Part shown: piece by piece, positions 16,392 through 24,838 of the stretch | Numbering within the stretch: position 1 is the stretch's first letter | How the letters are laid out: every line of letters begins with the position of its first letter | Assembly (NCBI GenBank): GCA_040217175.1 | Contig: JAVJNT010000002.1 | Span: forward strand, 1,062,001-1,126,000 | Origin: Phycisphaerales bacterium | GTDB taxonomy: Bacteria; Planctomycetota; Phycisphaerae; Phycisphaerales; UBA1924 | Direction: 5' to 3' | Length of the DNA stretch: 64,000 nucleotides | Translations under genes and position numbers: made by a program | The notes under the pieces: generated by a model | The model's database searches: none | Told to the model about the DNA's origin: nothing | The model's input: the letters and a program-made list of their open reading frames with translations, nothing else

Positions 16392-17066
16392 TCAGCCTCC
16401 CCTGGCGAACTGGTTGTTCATGTGCTGCACCACGCTGTTGGTGATGTCCACGCTATCGCCGGCGTAGATGACTCGGCGAGTTTGGATGAAGTTCTCCACA
16501 AAGTCCACGGCGGCCTCGGCCCGCACGTTGGGGTTCCGCGGCACGAACAAGGGCTGTCCGGCGTGGATGACGACCTCCCAGCCGTCACGCTTGGCGACCG
16601 TCTCGACGGCTTCCAGGGCCTTTTCGTACAGGTCGGTCAAGACCCGGGCGGTGTCTTCCTGCTGCCACTTGATGAGCATCGACCCGCGAACCTCGCGGAG
16701 GCCGACTTCCATGTTTCGTTCGCGGAAGATCTGGTCGTAGGCGTCGCTGGCGGGGTCGAGGCGCTCGAGATCGGCGGTGAGGCCATCGATCTTCTCGGTG
16801 AGCTGCTTGATCTCGGCGCGCACGCCTTCGGCTTCGCCCTTGATCCGCTCGTCCACGATCTTGAACTCGTCGAGCTGGGTGATGAGGGTCACCAGGTCGA
16901 CCGTGGCAACCGAGGTCGGCGCGGTCTTGGCGGCGGCGGAAGCGTCGGCTTGCGGCCTGAGCAGGGCGACGGTCGAGATCGCGATGGCGACGAGGGCGAG
17001 CAGGCCCAGGCCGGCGTTGGCCTTCGGGTTGCTTGCAATGGCGTGTCGGTTCATGGACATCGGCAT
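16392..17066 (-). CDS. OmpH/Skp-like periplasmic chaperone
   Basis: A 224-residue OmpH family protein that likely escorts unfolded outer-membrane proteins across the periplasm. A signal or membrane anchor lies at about 17-36 (NAGLGLLALVAIAISTVALL). Residues 60-150 are charged and helical, as in the Skp tentacles. AGGAGG precedes the start. It heads the lpxD-lpxC cluster, the same neighbourhood as skp in other Gram-negative bacteria. Confidence 0.85.
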   Translation of the reverse strand: MPMSMNRHAIASNPKANAGLGLLALVAIAISTVALLRPQADASAAAKTAPTSVATVDLVTLITQLDEFKIVDERIKGEAEGVRAEIKQLTEKIDGLTADLERLDPASDAYDQIFRERNMEVGLREVRGSMLIKWQQEDTARVLTDLYEKALEAVETVAKRDGWEVVIHAGQPLFVPRNPNVRAEAAVDFVENFIQTRRVIYAGDSVDITNSVVQHMNNQFARGG

Positions 17067-17439
17067 GGTCGAGGCCTCCTGCTCGTCAGGGAGAGTGCGA
17101 TCGCTCCGCGATCGGTGCGTGCAAGCCGAACGTGCCGCGCATCCAGGAACCGGACGGGAACGGTATCGGCTCGGTGAGCCGCGGCGGACGCTTCGCGACC
17201 GCTGCGAGGGATTCTACGCCCCGCATGGATGCCGCCGGGGCCGTTCGCTGGCATCCACCAGCAAAAAGCTTGTGATTACTTACTTACATTATCGGTCTCA
17301 GGTCGTGGCGGTGTTGGATTGACCAGAACCCCGGCGGGGGCCGATGTCGTACGTGTAGTCGGAGGGCCCCGGGGCTATCCTTACAAACATCGTCCAGGCT
17401 GGTCGTCCAAGACCGGCAACGGTCGAACGGAGGCGCGCG
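17067..17439. other. divergent intergenic region between ompH and the TPR-like gene
   Basis: 373 bases without a gene. The ompH ribosome binding site is at the left end and GGAGG for the right-hand gene at about 17428-17433. An AT-rich patch at 17262-17302 with the direct repeat ATTACTTACTTACATTA is the most likely place for one or both promoters. No -35/-10 pair with good spacing could be fixed. Confidence 0.5.
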
Positions 17440-19089
17440 ATGCGACGAGTGGGAGCGAGTGCTGGGGCGTTGTTGCTGACGGCGGGGCTGTGCTTCGGCC
17501 AGAACGCGCTGGGCGACGGGCGGGCCCTCGACCGAAACACCCGCGTGGGCGGGCAGGGCGTGAACAGCCCGACCCGCGACTACCTGGCCGAGATGCGCTT
17601 CCGCAACGCCCTCGTGACGGGCAACGTGCCGGGCGGAGCCGGCTTCCGCGGCGTGACCGGCTATGGGCTGGAGTATGACTTCCGCCAGCGCGTGGGCTCG
17701 GACGACCTGTTCAGCTTCCGGCGGGACTCGTTCACCAGCGGCCTGGCTGGCACGGGCATCCGCGGGACCGAGGCGCTGCAGTACCAGTTCGCGCTGACGG
17801 TGGGCAACGAGCTTCCACGCAACCTTCGCGGCAGCCTGCTGACGTCACGCACGGGCGACCGGGTGACGGCAAACCTCCCGTCGTATCCGCTCGAATCGGT
17901 GAGTGGTGCGACGGATCTCCGCCAGGCGACGCCTGCCGAATTGGGCGAGTTCGAACCCGGAACGGCGTTGGCGTTGCGTTCGACGTCTGCGTACGCCGCC
18001 CAGCGCAGCCTGAACCCGTCCATGCTGTACATGCAGGAGAGCGAGGGCGGGCAGTCGCTGGGGCTGGTTGCCTCGCCGCTGCGCGGGCTGGCGCGCGAGG
18101 ACCTCGTGGGCGATGCCGAGGCGCCGGCCGAGCGGCGCGACCCGATGGCGGGCGATCGCATGAGCCGAGACCCTGCCGAGACGCCCCCGCCCATCGGGGA
18201 GCGCGAGCCGGCGACCGGGCTCGGCGCGGTGGGCGAGATCCGCGATCGTCTTTCGAACGATTACGTATCTCGCGTGGATCGGAGCGGCCAGGCGCCGGCC
18301 GACGGCGAGGCTACAACGCCGGGCACAGGCGACCCGTTCCTCGAGCAATTGGCCGCGCTGCAGCAGGTGTTGCGCGATGGCACGCTCATGGATACCGACG
18401 GGGCGGCCGAGGGCATGCCTGGCGAGCTGGCGGGGCCCCCGTCGCCGCAGGATGCGATGGAGCAGCGGGTGAGCGGCTGGCGAGACCTCGTCGTCACCCT
18501 CAAGCAGGGCGTCGGCACGGTGGAGGTGCCTTCGCCGAAGCTCGACCGCGCGTCGGCATACGACCTGCACGTCGAGCGGGCCCAGGCGATGATGCTCGAG
18601 GGGCGGTACTTCGAGGCCGAGCAGCGGTTCACGATGGCGCTGGCGGCCCGGCCGCGTGACGCGATCGCCGCCGTCGGACGCGTGCACGCGCAGATCGGCG
18701 CGGGCCTCGACCTGTCGGCCGCGGTCAATCTCCGGTCGTTCCTGGTCGAGCATCCGGAGTTCGTCGGCGCTCGGTACGAGCCGTCGATGTTGCCGCAAGA
18801 GCAACGCATGCGGACGGCTATCGACCGCTTGATCGAGCAGGTGCGCGGCGAGGCCGGTACCCGCCGGACGCGGGAGAGTGCGCTGCTGCTGGCGTACGTT
18901 TCCTTCCACGCGGGCGATCGCGTGTCGACCATCCTGGGCCTCGAACGACTGGGCGAGGGCGAGGCAGGCCGGCGCGACCCGCTTGCGCCACTGGTGCGTG
19001 CGGTGTGGCTCGAAGAGGGCGGCGGGGCGAGCGACCCGGCTGGTATGGGCTCCGAAGAGGAAGCGCCCCAAGGCGATGGCGGCGGGTGA
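17440..19089 (+). CDS. secreted protein with C-terminal TPR-like region
   Basis: A 549-residue exported protein of unknown role. The N-terminus (MRRVGASAGALLLTAGLCFG) is a signal peptide with a possible Cys18. Residues 60-200 mention no known domain but are rich in Arg, Gly and aromatic residues. Residues about 375-500 look helical with TPR-like pairs (AQAMMLEGRYFEAEQRFTMA; AALAARPRDAIAAVGR). GGAGG lies six bases before ATG 17440. It is divergent from the lipid A cluster and followed after 31 bases by the phosphatase gene, so it may share an operon with it. Confidence 0.75.
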   Translation: MRRVGASAGALLLTAGLCFGQNALGDGRALDRNTRVGGQGVNSPTRDYLAEMRFRNALVTGNVPGGAGFRGVTGYGLEYDFRQRVGSDDLFSFRRDSFTSGLAGTGIRGTEALQYQFALTVGNELPRNLRGSLLTSRTGDRVTANLPSYPLESVSGATDLRQATPAELGEFEPGTALALRSTSAYAAQRSLNPSMLYMQESEGGQSLGLVASPLRGLAREDLVGDAEAPAERRDPMAGDRMSRDPAETPPPIGEREPATGLGAVGEIRDRLSNDYVSRVDRSGQAPADGEATTPGTGDPFLEQLAALQQVLRDGTLMDTDGAAEGMPGELAGPPSPQDAMEQRVSGWRDLVVTLKQGVGTVEVPSPKLDRASAYDLHVERAQAMMLEGRYFEAEQRFTMALAARPRDAIAAVGRVHAQIGAGLDLSAAVNLRSFLVEHPEFVGARYEPSMLPQEQRMRTAIDRLIEQVRGEAGTRRTRESALLLAYVSFHAGDRVSTILGLERLGEGEAGRRDPLAPLVRAVWLEEGGGASDPAGMGSEEEAPQGDGGG

Positions 19090-19120
19090 TTTCGCCGGCG
19101 GACTCGGCGGGCGGAGCAGG

Positions 19121-20872
19121 ATGGCAGACGGCATGACGACACAATCCGCCCGCCGCGCCGCCCGGGCGACGGACGATCCCGGTCTCTCGATCACCGACTT
19201 CCTGAGCGACGGCGGATTCGTGCAGCTGTGCGCGACGCTCTCGACGCTGCTCGATGCGCCGGTCCGGCTGCTCGACGCCGAAGGGCGCGAGATCCTCCCC
19301 GGTGAAGATGCCTCGGCGGCGTGGAAGCTGGCCGAGACGAGCCCCGACCCGGCGGCGCTGGCGGCCGAGCGCGCCTTCACCGTGCCCATGCGCGCCCACG
19401 GCCGGGTCATCGGCTGGGTGCACGTTGGCAAGAGCCCCTCGACCGAGGGCCCGCTGGCGCACGCCATCGAGCAGGCCGTGGCGCTTGTTGTGGATGTGGC
19501 CGACCAGGTGTGCGACCGCGAGCTCGAGCTGCGCGCCCGGCTGCGCGAATTGAGCGCGACGCAGCGCCTGAGCGCGCTGCTGGCCGCCGCCCAGAGCGAG
19601 GACGAGGTGCTGGGCATCGCGCTGGACAGCGCCATTGAACTGCTGGGGCTGTGGGCGGGCTCGCTCGTGCTGTTCGTCGACGCGGGCGACAAGGGGCTCG
19701 CGCCCGAAGAGCGCGACGTCGAGCATCGCGTGAGCCGGAACCTGAGCGAGAGCTGGCTCTCGAATCCGCTGCCGCTCTCGGTGAATCGCGAGTTCGACAA
19801 GCGTGCGTTGGCGGGCGAGGTCGTGTCGGTGCCCGACCTGTTGCGGGACCCGCGCGTGCAACTCAAGGAGCGTACCAAGGCGGAGGGCTTGGCCAGTGCT
19901 CTGCACGCCGGCATGATCTTCCACGGCAAGCCGCTGGGCGTGATCCGGCTGTACGGCTCGCGTGTGCGGCAGTTCACGCCGGCCGAGCATCGCGTGCTGC
20001 GGACCATCGCCCACCAGGCGGCGGTAGCGATCGGCCAGGCGCGACTGCTGCGGCTGCAGCGCGAGGAGCGGCGGTTGCAGCGGCAGCTCAGGCTCGCCAG
20101 CGATGTGCAGCGGCGCATGCTGCCCAAGCGGCCGCCCACGAGCGAGCGGCTCGACCTGGGCGCGAGTTGGGAGCCGAGCCTCGAGCTCAGCGGCGACTTC
20201 TTCGACTTCATCGAGCTGGATGCCGACACGCGCGAGCCGGGCGAGCGGCGCATCGGCATCGTGGTGGGCGACGTCGTGGGAAAGGGCGTGGCCGCGGCCT
20301 TGTTGATGAGCCACGTGCGCGCCAGCCTGCTGGCGCACGTCTCGCGCGATCCCTCGCCCGGCACCGTGCTGGCGGCCGTCAACAACGACCTGTGCCGCGA
20401 CTCGCTGCCCAACGAGTTCGTCACGCTGTGGTACGCGGTCGTCGACCCGGTCAACCTTGAGCTCGTCTACGCGAGCGCGGGGCACGATCCCCCGTTGCTT
20501 CTGCGGCCCGTCGTCGACGGCGTGCCGCCGGAGAACTCGGAGGTCGCTGGTGCCGACGCACGCGCGATGCGGAGCAGCGGCATGCTCGCGGGCGTGCTGC
20601 CCAACCAGACGTTTGGCGAGGAGCGGGTGCCGCTGTTTGCCGACGACACGATCGTAATGTTCACCGATGGCATGACCGACGCGCGGAACTTCGAGGGCGT
20701 CCGCTACGGCCGGCCGCGATTGACGCGGTCGGTGTACGAGACGGTGAGCCGCGACCCGGACGTGTCGGCGGCGGCGCTGGTGAAGGAAGTGGTCTGGTGC
20801 GTGCGCCGGTTTGCCGGCTTGGCACACATGACCGACGATCAGACGATCGTGGCGCTGCGGGTGCGGCCGTGA
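19121..20872 (+). CDS. RsbU-type PP2C serine phosphatase with GAF domains
   Basis: A 583-residue signalling phosphatase. Residues about 30-140 and 155-310 look like two GAF sensor modules (LLDAPVRLLDAEGREIL; HGKPLGVIRLYG). A coiled segment (LRLQREERRLQRQLRLASDV) leads to a PP2C/SpoIIE domain (about 330-583). Metal-binding Asp motifs are present: LSGDFFDF, VGDVVGKG, GHDPPLLL and FTDGMTDA. Such enzymes usually dephosphorylate anti-sigma antagonists in partner-switching systems; no partner gene is adjacent. I chose ATG 19121, preceded by GGAG; ATG 19133 is an alternative. Its TGA overlaps the GTG of the protease gene. Confidence 0.88.
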   Translation: MADGMTTQSARRAARATDDPGLSITDFLSDGGFVQLCATLSTLLDAPVRLLDAEGREILPGEDASAAWKLAETSPDPAALAAERAFTVPMRAHGRVIGWVHVGKSPSTEGPLAHAIEQAVALVVDVADQVCDRELELRARLRELSATQRLSALLAAAQSEDEVLGIALDSAIELLGLWAGSLVLFVDAGDKGLAPEERDVEHRVSRNLSESWLSNPLPLSVNREFDKRALAGEVVSVPDLLRDPRVQLKERTKAEGLASALHAGMIFHGKPLGVIRLYGSRVRQFTPAEHRVLRTIAHQAAVAIGQARLLRLQREERRLQRQLRLASDVQRRMLPKRPPTSERLDLGASWEPSLELSGDFFDFIELDADTREPGERRIGIVVGDVVGKGVAAALLMSHVRASLLAHVSRDPSPGTVLAAVNNDLCRDSLPNEFVTLWYAVVDPVNLELVYASAGHDPPLLLRPVVDGVPPENSEVAGADARAMRSSGMLAGVLPNQTFGEERVPLFADDTIVMFTDGMTDARNFEGVRYGRPRLTRSVYETVSRDPDVSAAALVKEVVWCVRRFAGLAHMTDDQTIVALRVRP

Positions 20873-21762
20873 GACGCTTGTGGCACGCGCTCGCGCTGGC
20901 GTGCGTCGTGTCGGCCATGGGCGGGTGCACGATCACCGGCCTGGAGGAGACCGCGACGCGTCAGGCGTGGCCCGCGGACGCCGAGGCGGTGTTCGGCTGC
21001 ACGCCCGTGATCGTCGACTTCTTCGGTGGACGCATCCGTGGCAGCGGCTCGGGCGTGTTCGTGTCGGACCGCTGGCTGTTGACGGCGGCGCACGTGGTAC
21101 CCGACGACGCGCAGTATGCGTGGATCTCGTCGGCCGAAGCCGACGCGGGACTCGGCGTGGTGATGCCCGTCGAGATCGTCATGACCGGCGGTGGAGAACC
21201 CGTCGAGTCGGGAGACTGGGCGCTCGTGCGCTTCCCCGAGATCGTTGACGGCCTGGGATCTCCGCCCGCACGGCTGCTCGACGGCAGGTTCGAGGCGGCC
21301 CGTGCCGTGCTCGTTGGCTTCCCCACGCTCGAGCCGGACGGTTCGAGCCCCTTCACGCCGCGCGAGCTGATGGTGCTGCGGAGCGATGCGCCGGCGTCGA
21401 CCAATCCGACGCTGCTCGCGAGCGATGATGATCCGAGTGCGGCGTTGCGGTACTTTCGGATGGTGCCCGGATGGTCGAAGCTTGGCGGCGCCTCTGGCGG
21501 GCCGGTCGTTTCGTACGACGAGGCCGGGCGTCCGGGCGTCTCCGGCATCTTGCTCGGGCGGGTCGAGTACCGCGGGTTCTGGCGTCGCGGGCGGGCCATC
21601 GTGGCGCACCGCCTGCCGCCGCAGGCCTACCTGGCGGCGACCGGGGCGCTCGACGCGCTGCCCGACCGCACGGATCGCGACGCGATGCTTGTGCAGGTCG
21701 GCGCTACGCTGAGCGGCGATGGCAACCGTGTTCCTCAACGGCAGGCTGCTTCGGGACGATGA
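20869..21762 (+). CDS. trypsin-like serine protease, probable lipoprotein
   Basis: A 297-residue exported protease. The N-terminus is hydrophobic and ends in SAMGGC (near residue 19), a possible lipobox. The chymotrypsin-fold triad is visible: His in LLTAAHVV, Asp in SGDWALVRF and Ser in LGGASGGPVV. There is no PDZ domain, unlike DegP. The start is GTG 20869, overlapping the phosphatase stop (GTGA). The 3' end overlaps the next gene by 44 bases. Close coupling with the phosphatase suggests a shared response, perhaps to envelope stress; that is inference. Confidence 0.85.
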   Translation: MRRLWHALALACVVSAMGGCTITGLEETATRQAWPADAEAVFGCTPVIVDFFGGRIRGSGSGVFVSDRWLLTAAHVVPDDAQYAWISSAEADAGLGVVMPVEIVMTGGGEPVESGDWALVRFPEIVDGLGSPPARLLDGRFEAARAVLVGFPTLEPDGSSPFTPRELMVLRSDAPASTNPTLLASDDDPSAALRYFRMVPGWSKLGGASGGPVVSYDEAGRPGVSGILLGRVEYRGFWRRGRAIVAHRLPPQAYLAATGALDALPDRTDRDAMLVQVGATLSGDGNRVPQRQAASGR

Positions 21763-22657
21763 CCCCGCCGCGAGCGTCTCGCTCTCGGACGCGGGTTTCA
21801 TGCACGCGGTCGGTCTGTTCGAGACCATGACGGCGCGGCGCACCGAGGCGGAGATCCGCGTCGTGCGCGTCGACGAGCACGTGCACCGGCTCGTGGACTC
21901 GGCTCGGCACCTGGGCCTCGCGTCGTCGCTGCGCGCCGGGCCGCTGGCCGAGGCCGTCGAGCACACGGCCCAAGCCTACTTCGAGCAGCACGAGCGCGAC
22001 GCGGCACGTCTCCGCCTGACGGTGACCGGCGGCGACCTGAACCTCGTGAGGCGTGAGGCCGAGCGCGTCGGCGCGGGCGTGCAGACGCCGACGGTGGCGA
22101 TCGTGGCGCAGCCGGCGACGCTGTACCCGCCCGCGCTGTACGAGCAGGGCGGCATGATGGTCGTCGCCGACGCCAAGGCCAATCCGTTCGATCCGACGTC
22201 GGGACATAAGACGTTGGACTACTGGTGGCGCTTGCGCGAGCTGCAGGGTGCGCTCGCCAAGGGCGGAACCGAAGCGCTCATCTTCAGCGTCACCAACCAC
22301 GTCTGTGGCGGGAGCGTGAGCAACGTGTTTGCCGTGAAGGACGGCGAACTCATGACGCCGATCGCGCGCGGCGAGGAAGCGGGCGTGGCCGGACAGGGTG
22401 GTGCGATGCCCAGCGCCGTGCTGCCGGGCGTGACGCGGGCGGCCGTGATCGAGCTGGCCGAAGAGCGAGGCATGGCGGTCAACAAGCGCCTGCTGGCGAT
22501 CGGCGACCTGCTGGACGCCGACGAGGTGTTCTGCACCAACGCAAGCTTTGGCCTGCTGGCGATGACGCGCATCGAGGGGCGCGAGATCGGGGACGGCAGT
22601 GTTGGGCCGGTGAGCACGTCGCTTCGTGAGGCTCTGCGCGAGCGCGACGGCGGCTGA
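21719..22657 (+). CDS. class IV PLP-dependent aminotransferase / aminodeoxychorismate lyase-like protein
   Basis: A 312-residue fold-type IV PLP enzyme, related to branched-chain aminotransferase and PabC (4-amino-4-deoxychorismate lyase, folate pathway). The N-terminus (FLNGRLL, then VSLSDAGFMHAVGLFETM) and the PLP lysine K164 (GHKTLDYWWRL) fit. The usual Glu that contacts the pyridine nitrogen of PLP, in the motif V-T-E-G-x-x-S-N, is replaced here: the sequence reads HVCGGSVSN, with Gly197 at the Glu position. The enzyme may have changed chemistry. ATG 21719 lies inside the end of the protease gene. It converges on the next gene with three bases between stops. Confidence 0.8.
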   Translation: MATVFLNGRLLRDDDPAASVSLSDAGFMHAVGLFETMTARRTEAEIRVVRVDEHVHRLVDSARHLGLASSLRAGPLAEAVEHTAQAYFEQHERDAARLRLTVTGGDLNLVRREAERVGAGVQTPTVAIVAQPATLYPPALYEQGGMMVVADAKANPFDPTSGHKTLDYWWRLRELQGALAKGGTEALIFSVTNHVCGGSVSNVFAVKDGELMTPIARGEEAGVAGQGGAMPSAVLPGVTRAAVIELAEERGMAVNKRLLAIGDLLDADEVFCTNASFGLLAMTRIEGREIGDGSVGPVSTSLREALRERDGG

Positions 22658-22660
22658 CGG

Positions 22661-22966
22661 CTAGGGCTGGGCGTCGTGGGAGGGCCGGCGGACTCGGACG
22701 TTCTCGCGGCCTGCGTCCTCGCCCGTGGGCTGCTCCATCGCGCGCAGGGCCTGGCGGATGCGGTGGCGGATGACCAGCCAGCCAACGATGCCGGCAATGA
22801 GGGCGAAGGGCAGCAGCACCAAGCCCAGGGCGATGATGCCCGCGAGCACGACGGCGCCGACGACGACGAGCACGCCCATCATGAGCGCGACCTTGAGCCG
22901 CGTCATCGGGCCGGGGGCGGGTGCCTCGCCGCCGCCGAGGGTGTAGGTGTACGTGCGCGTTGCCAC
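22661..22966 (-). CDS. small two-helix membrane protein
   Basis: About 101 residues with two hydrophobic helices (ALMMGVLVVVGAVVLAG and IALGLVLLPFALIAGIVGWLVI) and a basic, polar C-terminus. Function unknown. The start is uncertain: GTG 22966 or ATG 22906. A longer frame exists to 23002, but it would begin inside the terminator of the neighbouring PEP-CTERM gene, so I do not accept it. Confidence 0.5.
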   Translation of the reverse strand: MATRTYTYTLGGGEAPAPGPMTRLKVALMMGVLVVVGAVVLAGIIALGLVLLPFALIAGIVGWLVIRHRIRQALRAMEQPTGEDAGRENVRVRRPSHDAQP

Positions 22967-22987
22967 CGACAAAGGGTAGGAGATTAC

Positions 22988-23020
22988 GAAACGAAAACAC
23001 ACCCGCCGGGGGCCGGCGGG
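22988..23020 (-). terminator. rho-independent terminator of the first PEP-CTERM-like gene
   Basis: On the minus strand CCCGCCGG and CCGGCGGG (23013-23020 with 23002-23009) form a GC stem followed by TGTGTTTTCGTTT. It lies 85 bases after the stop at 23106. Confidence 0.7.
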
Positions 23021-23105
23021 CGGTGGTGTGACGCGGTGGAGCGGTGTCCGGGCCGCGGGAGATGGAGCCGATGCGGAATCGGCGTGGTGGCTTGGCTGGC
23101 CCGGA

Positions 23106-23807
23106 TCAGGCGCGGCGGCGGCGGCCGAAGAACCCGGCCCCGGCGAGGCCCACGGCGGCCATGGCGCCGGTGGTTGGCAGCGGGACGGCGACCTCGAACA
23201 TCTGGTCCTGCGACCCGTCGTTGGTCAGGGCAAGCACGCGATCGCTGATGCCGATGCCGTCGTCGACGGCGACGCCCAGGAGCGTGTCGAGGAAGTCGGT
23301 GGTTCCGCCGTTGAGGTTCCAGGCGCGGAAGTCGCCGTTGGAAACGCTCAGCGTGGTCGTTGCCGTGTCGAGGTCGCTGACGACCTCCCAGATGGCGATC
23401 TGGAACGCGGCAGCAAAGTTGTTGCTCGATCCGTACTGCTGGCCGTTTGCGTAGGTGTAGAGGCGTCCGATGGCGTCGGCCTTGTGCTGGTCCATGCCGG
23501 CGTTGCCGTGCGCGACGGGCGCGTCGGTGAGCTCGTTGACGTCGTAGGCGCGGCTCTGGTAGCTGACCCACTCGGCCACGTCGACGCAGTACGTCGTCAG
23601 CAGGCCGAGGCCCGGGCCGCTCGGGCCCGAGCGAGCGGTCACGTCATGGACGAGCTGGCCCGCGTGCACCGTGTAGCGGTCGCCGTCGACGCGGATGGTG
23701 GCCGTGCGGCCCTGGCCCGCACCGACGAAGTTCATGGTGACGGTATCGGCCGCGGCCAGCGAAGCGGTCGCGAGCACGGCGGCAGAAGCAAGCATGGCAG
23801 CCTTCAT
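23106..23807 (-). CDS. PEP-CTERM-like secreted protein with thioester-domain signature
   Basis: A 233-residue exported protein. ATG 23807 follows GAGAGGGAGAG and starts a signal peptide (MKAAMLASAAVLATASLAAA). The C-terminus has the sorting arrangement PLPTTGA, hydrophobic stretch and RRRRA, as recognised by exosortase-type systems. In between, TYCVD (C74) and FQIAIW (Q136, W140) match the Cys and QxAIW signature of thioester domains, in which a Cys-Gln bond makes a reactive covalent adhesin. The next gene encodes a paralog of the same length with the same residues. It probably sits on the cell surface or in the matrix. Confidence 0.82.
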   Translation of the reverse strand: MKAAMLASAAVLATASLAAADTVTMNFVGAGQGRTATIRVDGDRYTVHAGQLVHDVTARSGPSGPGLGLLTTYCVDVAEWVSYQSRAYDVNELTDAPVAHGNAGMDQHKADAIGRLYTYANGQQYGSSNNFAAAFQIAIWEVVSDLDTATTTLSVSNGDFRAWNLNGGTTDFLDTLLGVAVDDGIGISDRVLALTNDGSQDQMFEVAVPLPTTGAMAAVGLAGAGFFGRRRRA

Positions 23808-23939
23808 GGCTCTCTCCCTCTCTTGGATTCCTGTCGAGTCCTCCGCACGGTCGCCCACGAGCGTGGGCCGGTCGGGCGGCGTCGGACCGAGGCCGGGCGG
23901 GACGACTCTCCCCCTCCCGCCACGCCCGGCGTCGATCCA

Positions 23940-23972
23940 CGAGTAGCATACTCGAAACGGGGCCGTTGTCGA
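23940..23972 (-). promoter_or_regulatory. promoter candidate with small palindrome upstream of the first PEP-CTERM-like gene
   Basis: On the minus strand TCGACA (23967-23972) and TATGCT (23945-23950) are 16 bases apart, a plausible -35/-10 pair. CGAGTA-GCA-TACTCG (23940-23954) is a perfect 6-bp inverted repeat over the -10. The start codon lies about 135 bases downstream. Confidence 0.4.
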
Positions 23973-24063
23973 GGCCTAAGTCGAGTTATGGCAATGGGTT
24001 GTAGCGATTTTGAGCTACTCGGACGCTGCCGTCGAGTTGTGGGACGTGGCCCGCCGCGGGCGC

Positions 24064-24091
24064 ACAAAAACGCCCGCCACGAGGGCGGGCG
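24064..24091 (-). terminator. rho-independent terminator of the second PEP-CTERM-like gene
   Basis: CGCCCGCC (24071-24078) pairs with GGCGGGCG (24084-24091); on the minus strand the stem is followed by TTTTTGTG. It lies 45 bases after the stop at 24137. Confidence 0.85.
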
Positions 24092-24136
24092 AAGTCGATC
24101 CGTTGGCCGCTCGGGGCGACCCAGTCTGACGCCGGA

Positions 24137-24838
24137 TTACATGCGGCGGCGGCGGGTGACGAAGCCCACGCCGGCCAGGCCCGCGGCTGCGAGGCCCATG
24201 GCGCCCGGCAGCGGGATGGCCACGCTGTAGAGCTGGTCCTGGAAGCCCTCGTTGGTCAGGGCGCCCAGGCCCGAGAAGCTGAACACCGAGTCGTCGGCGG
24301 CGGCGGCCAGCAGGCCGTTGAGCACCGACTGGGTGCCGGCGTTGATGCTGCTGGTGACGCGGAAGTCGCCGTCGCTGATGTCCAGGTCGTTATCGCCACC
24401 GAAGTCGGCGATGACCTCCCACACGGCCAGCTGGAAGGCGGCGGCAAAGTCGTTGTCGCTGCCGAACTGGTCGCCGCCCGCGGCGGTGTACAGGCGGCCG
24501 ATGGCCTTGGCCTTCTCGACGCCCATGGCGGGATCGCCGCCGGCGGTCACCGGCGCGTCGGCCAGATCGTCGAGGTCGTAGGTGTTCAGGCCCGGACCAA
24601 CGCCCTCGAGGACGTCGATGCAGTAGGTGAGCAGCGGGCCGTTGAGCTGGGCACCCGCGCCCGAGCCGTTGGCGACGTTGAACGTCAGCTGGCCGGCAAA
24701 GACGCTCGTGGCGGTGCCGTTGGCGAGCACGTCGAACGACTTTCCGTTGCCCGGGCCCGTGTAGGCCAGGTCGACGGAGTCGGCCACGGCGACGCCGCTC
24801 AGGGCGAGCATGGCGGTGATTGCAATCGCGGAACGCAT
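24137..24838 (-). CDS. PEP-CTERM-like secreted protein with thioester-domain signature (paralog)
   Basis: A 233-residue paralog of the neighbouring gene. A signal peptide (MRSAIAITAMLALSGVAVA) is followed by TYCID (C73), the shared IGRLYT motif, FQLAVW (Q136, W140) and the C-terminal sorting signal IPLPGA, hydrophobic stretch and RRRRM. The Cys, Gln and Trp are at the same spacing as in the paralog, as expected for an internal thioester. ATG 24838 is preceded by GGGAG. The gene has its own terminator, so the two paralogs are separate transcripts from a tandem duplication. Confidence 0.85.
   Translation of the reverse strand: MRSAIAITAMLALSGVAVADSVDLAYTGPGNGKSFDVLANGTATSVFAGQLTFNVANGSGAGAQLNGPLLTYCIDVLEGVGPGLNTYDLDDLADAPVTAGGDPAMGVEKAKAIGRLYTAAGGDQFGSDNDFAAAFQLAVWEVIADFGGDNDLDISDGDFRVTSSINAGTQSVLNGLLAAAADDSVFSFSGLGALTNEGFQDQLYSVAIPLPGAMGLAAAGLAGVGFVTRRRRM

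Noticed and set aside
15195-17177. A 660-codon plus-strand frame opposite lpxC, lpxD and ompH
   Set aside because: An antisense shadow; the minus-strand genes match well-known families in a known order.
17845-20827. Long minus-strand open frames (869 and 669 codons) opposite the TPR-like and phosphatase genes
   Set aside because: The plus strand has a signal peptide, a PP2C domain and ribosome binding sites. The minus-strand products are Arg/Ser-rich noise.
22967-23002. A longer N-terminus for the small two-helix membrane protein
   Set aside because: The start would fall within the hairpin and T tract of the PEP-CTERM terminator.
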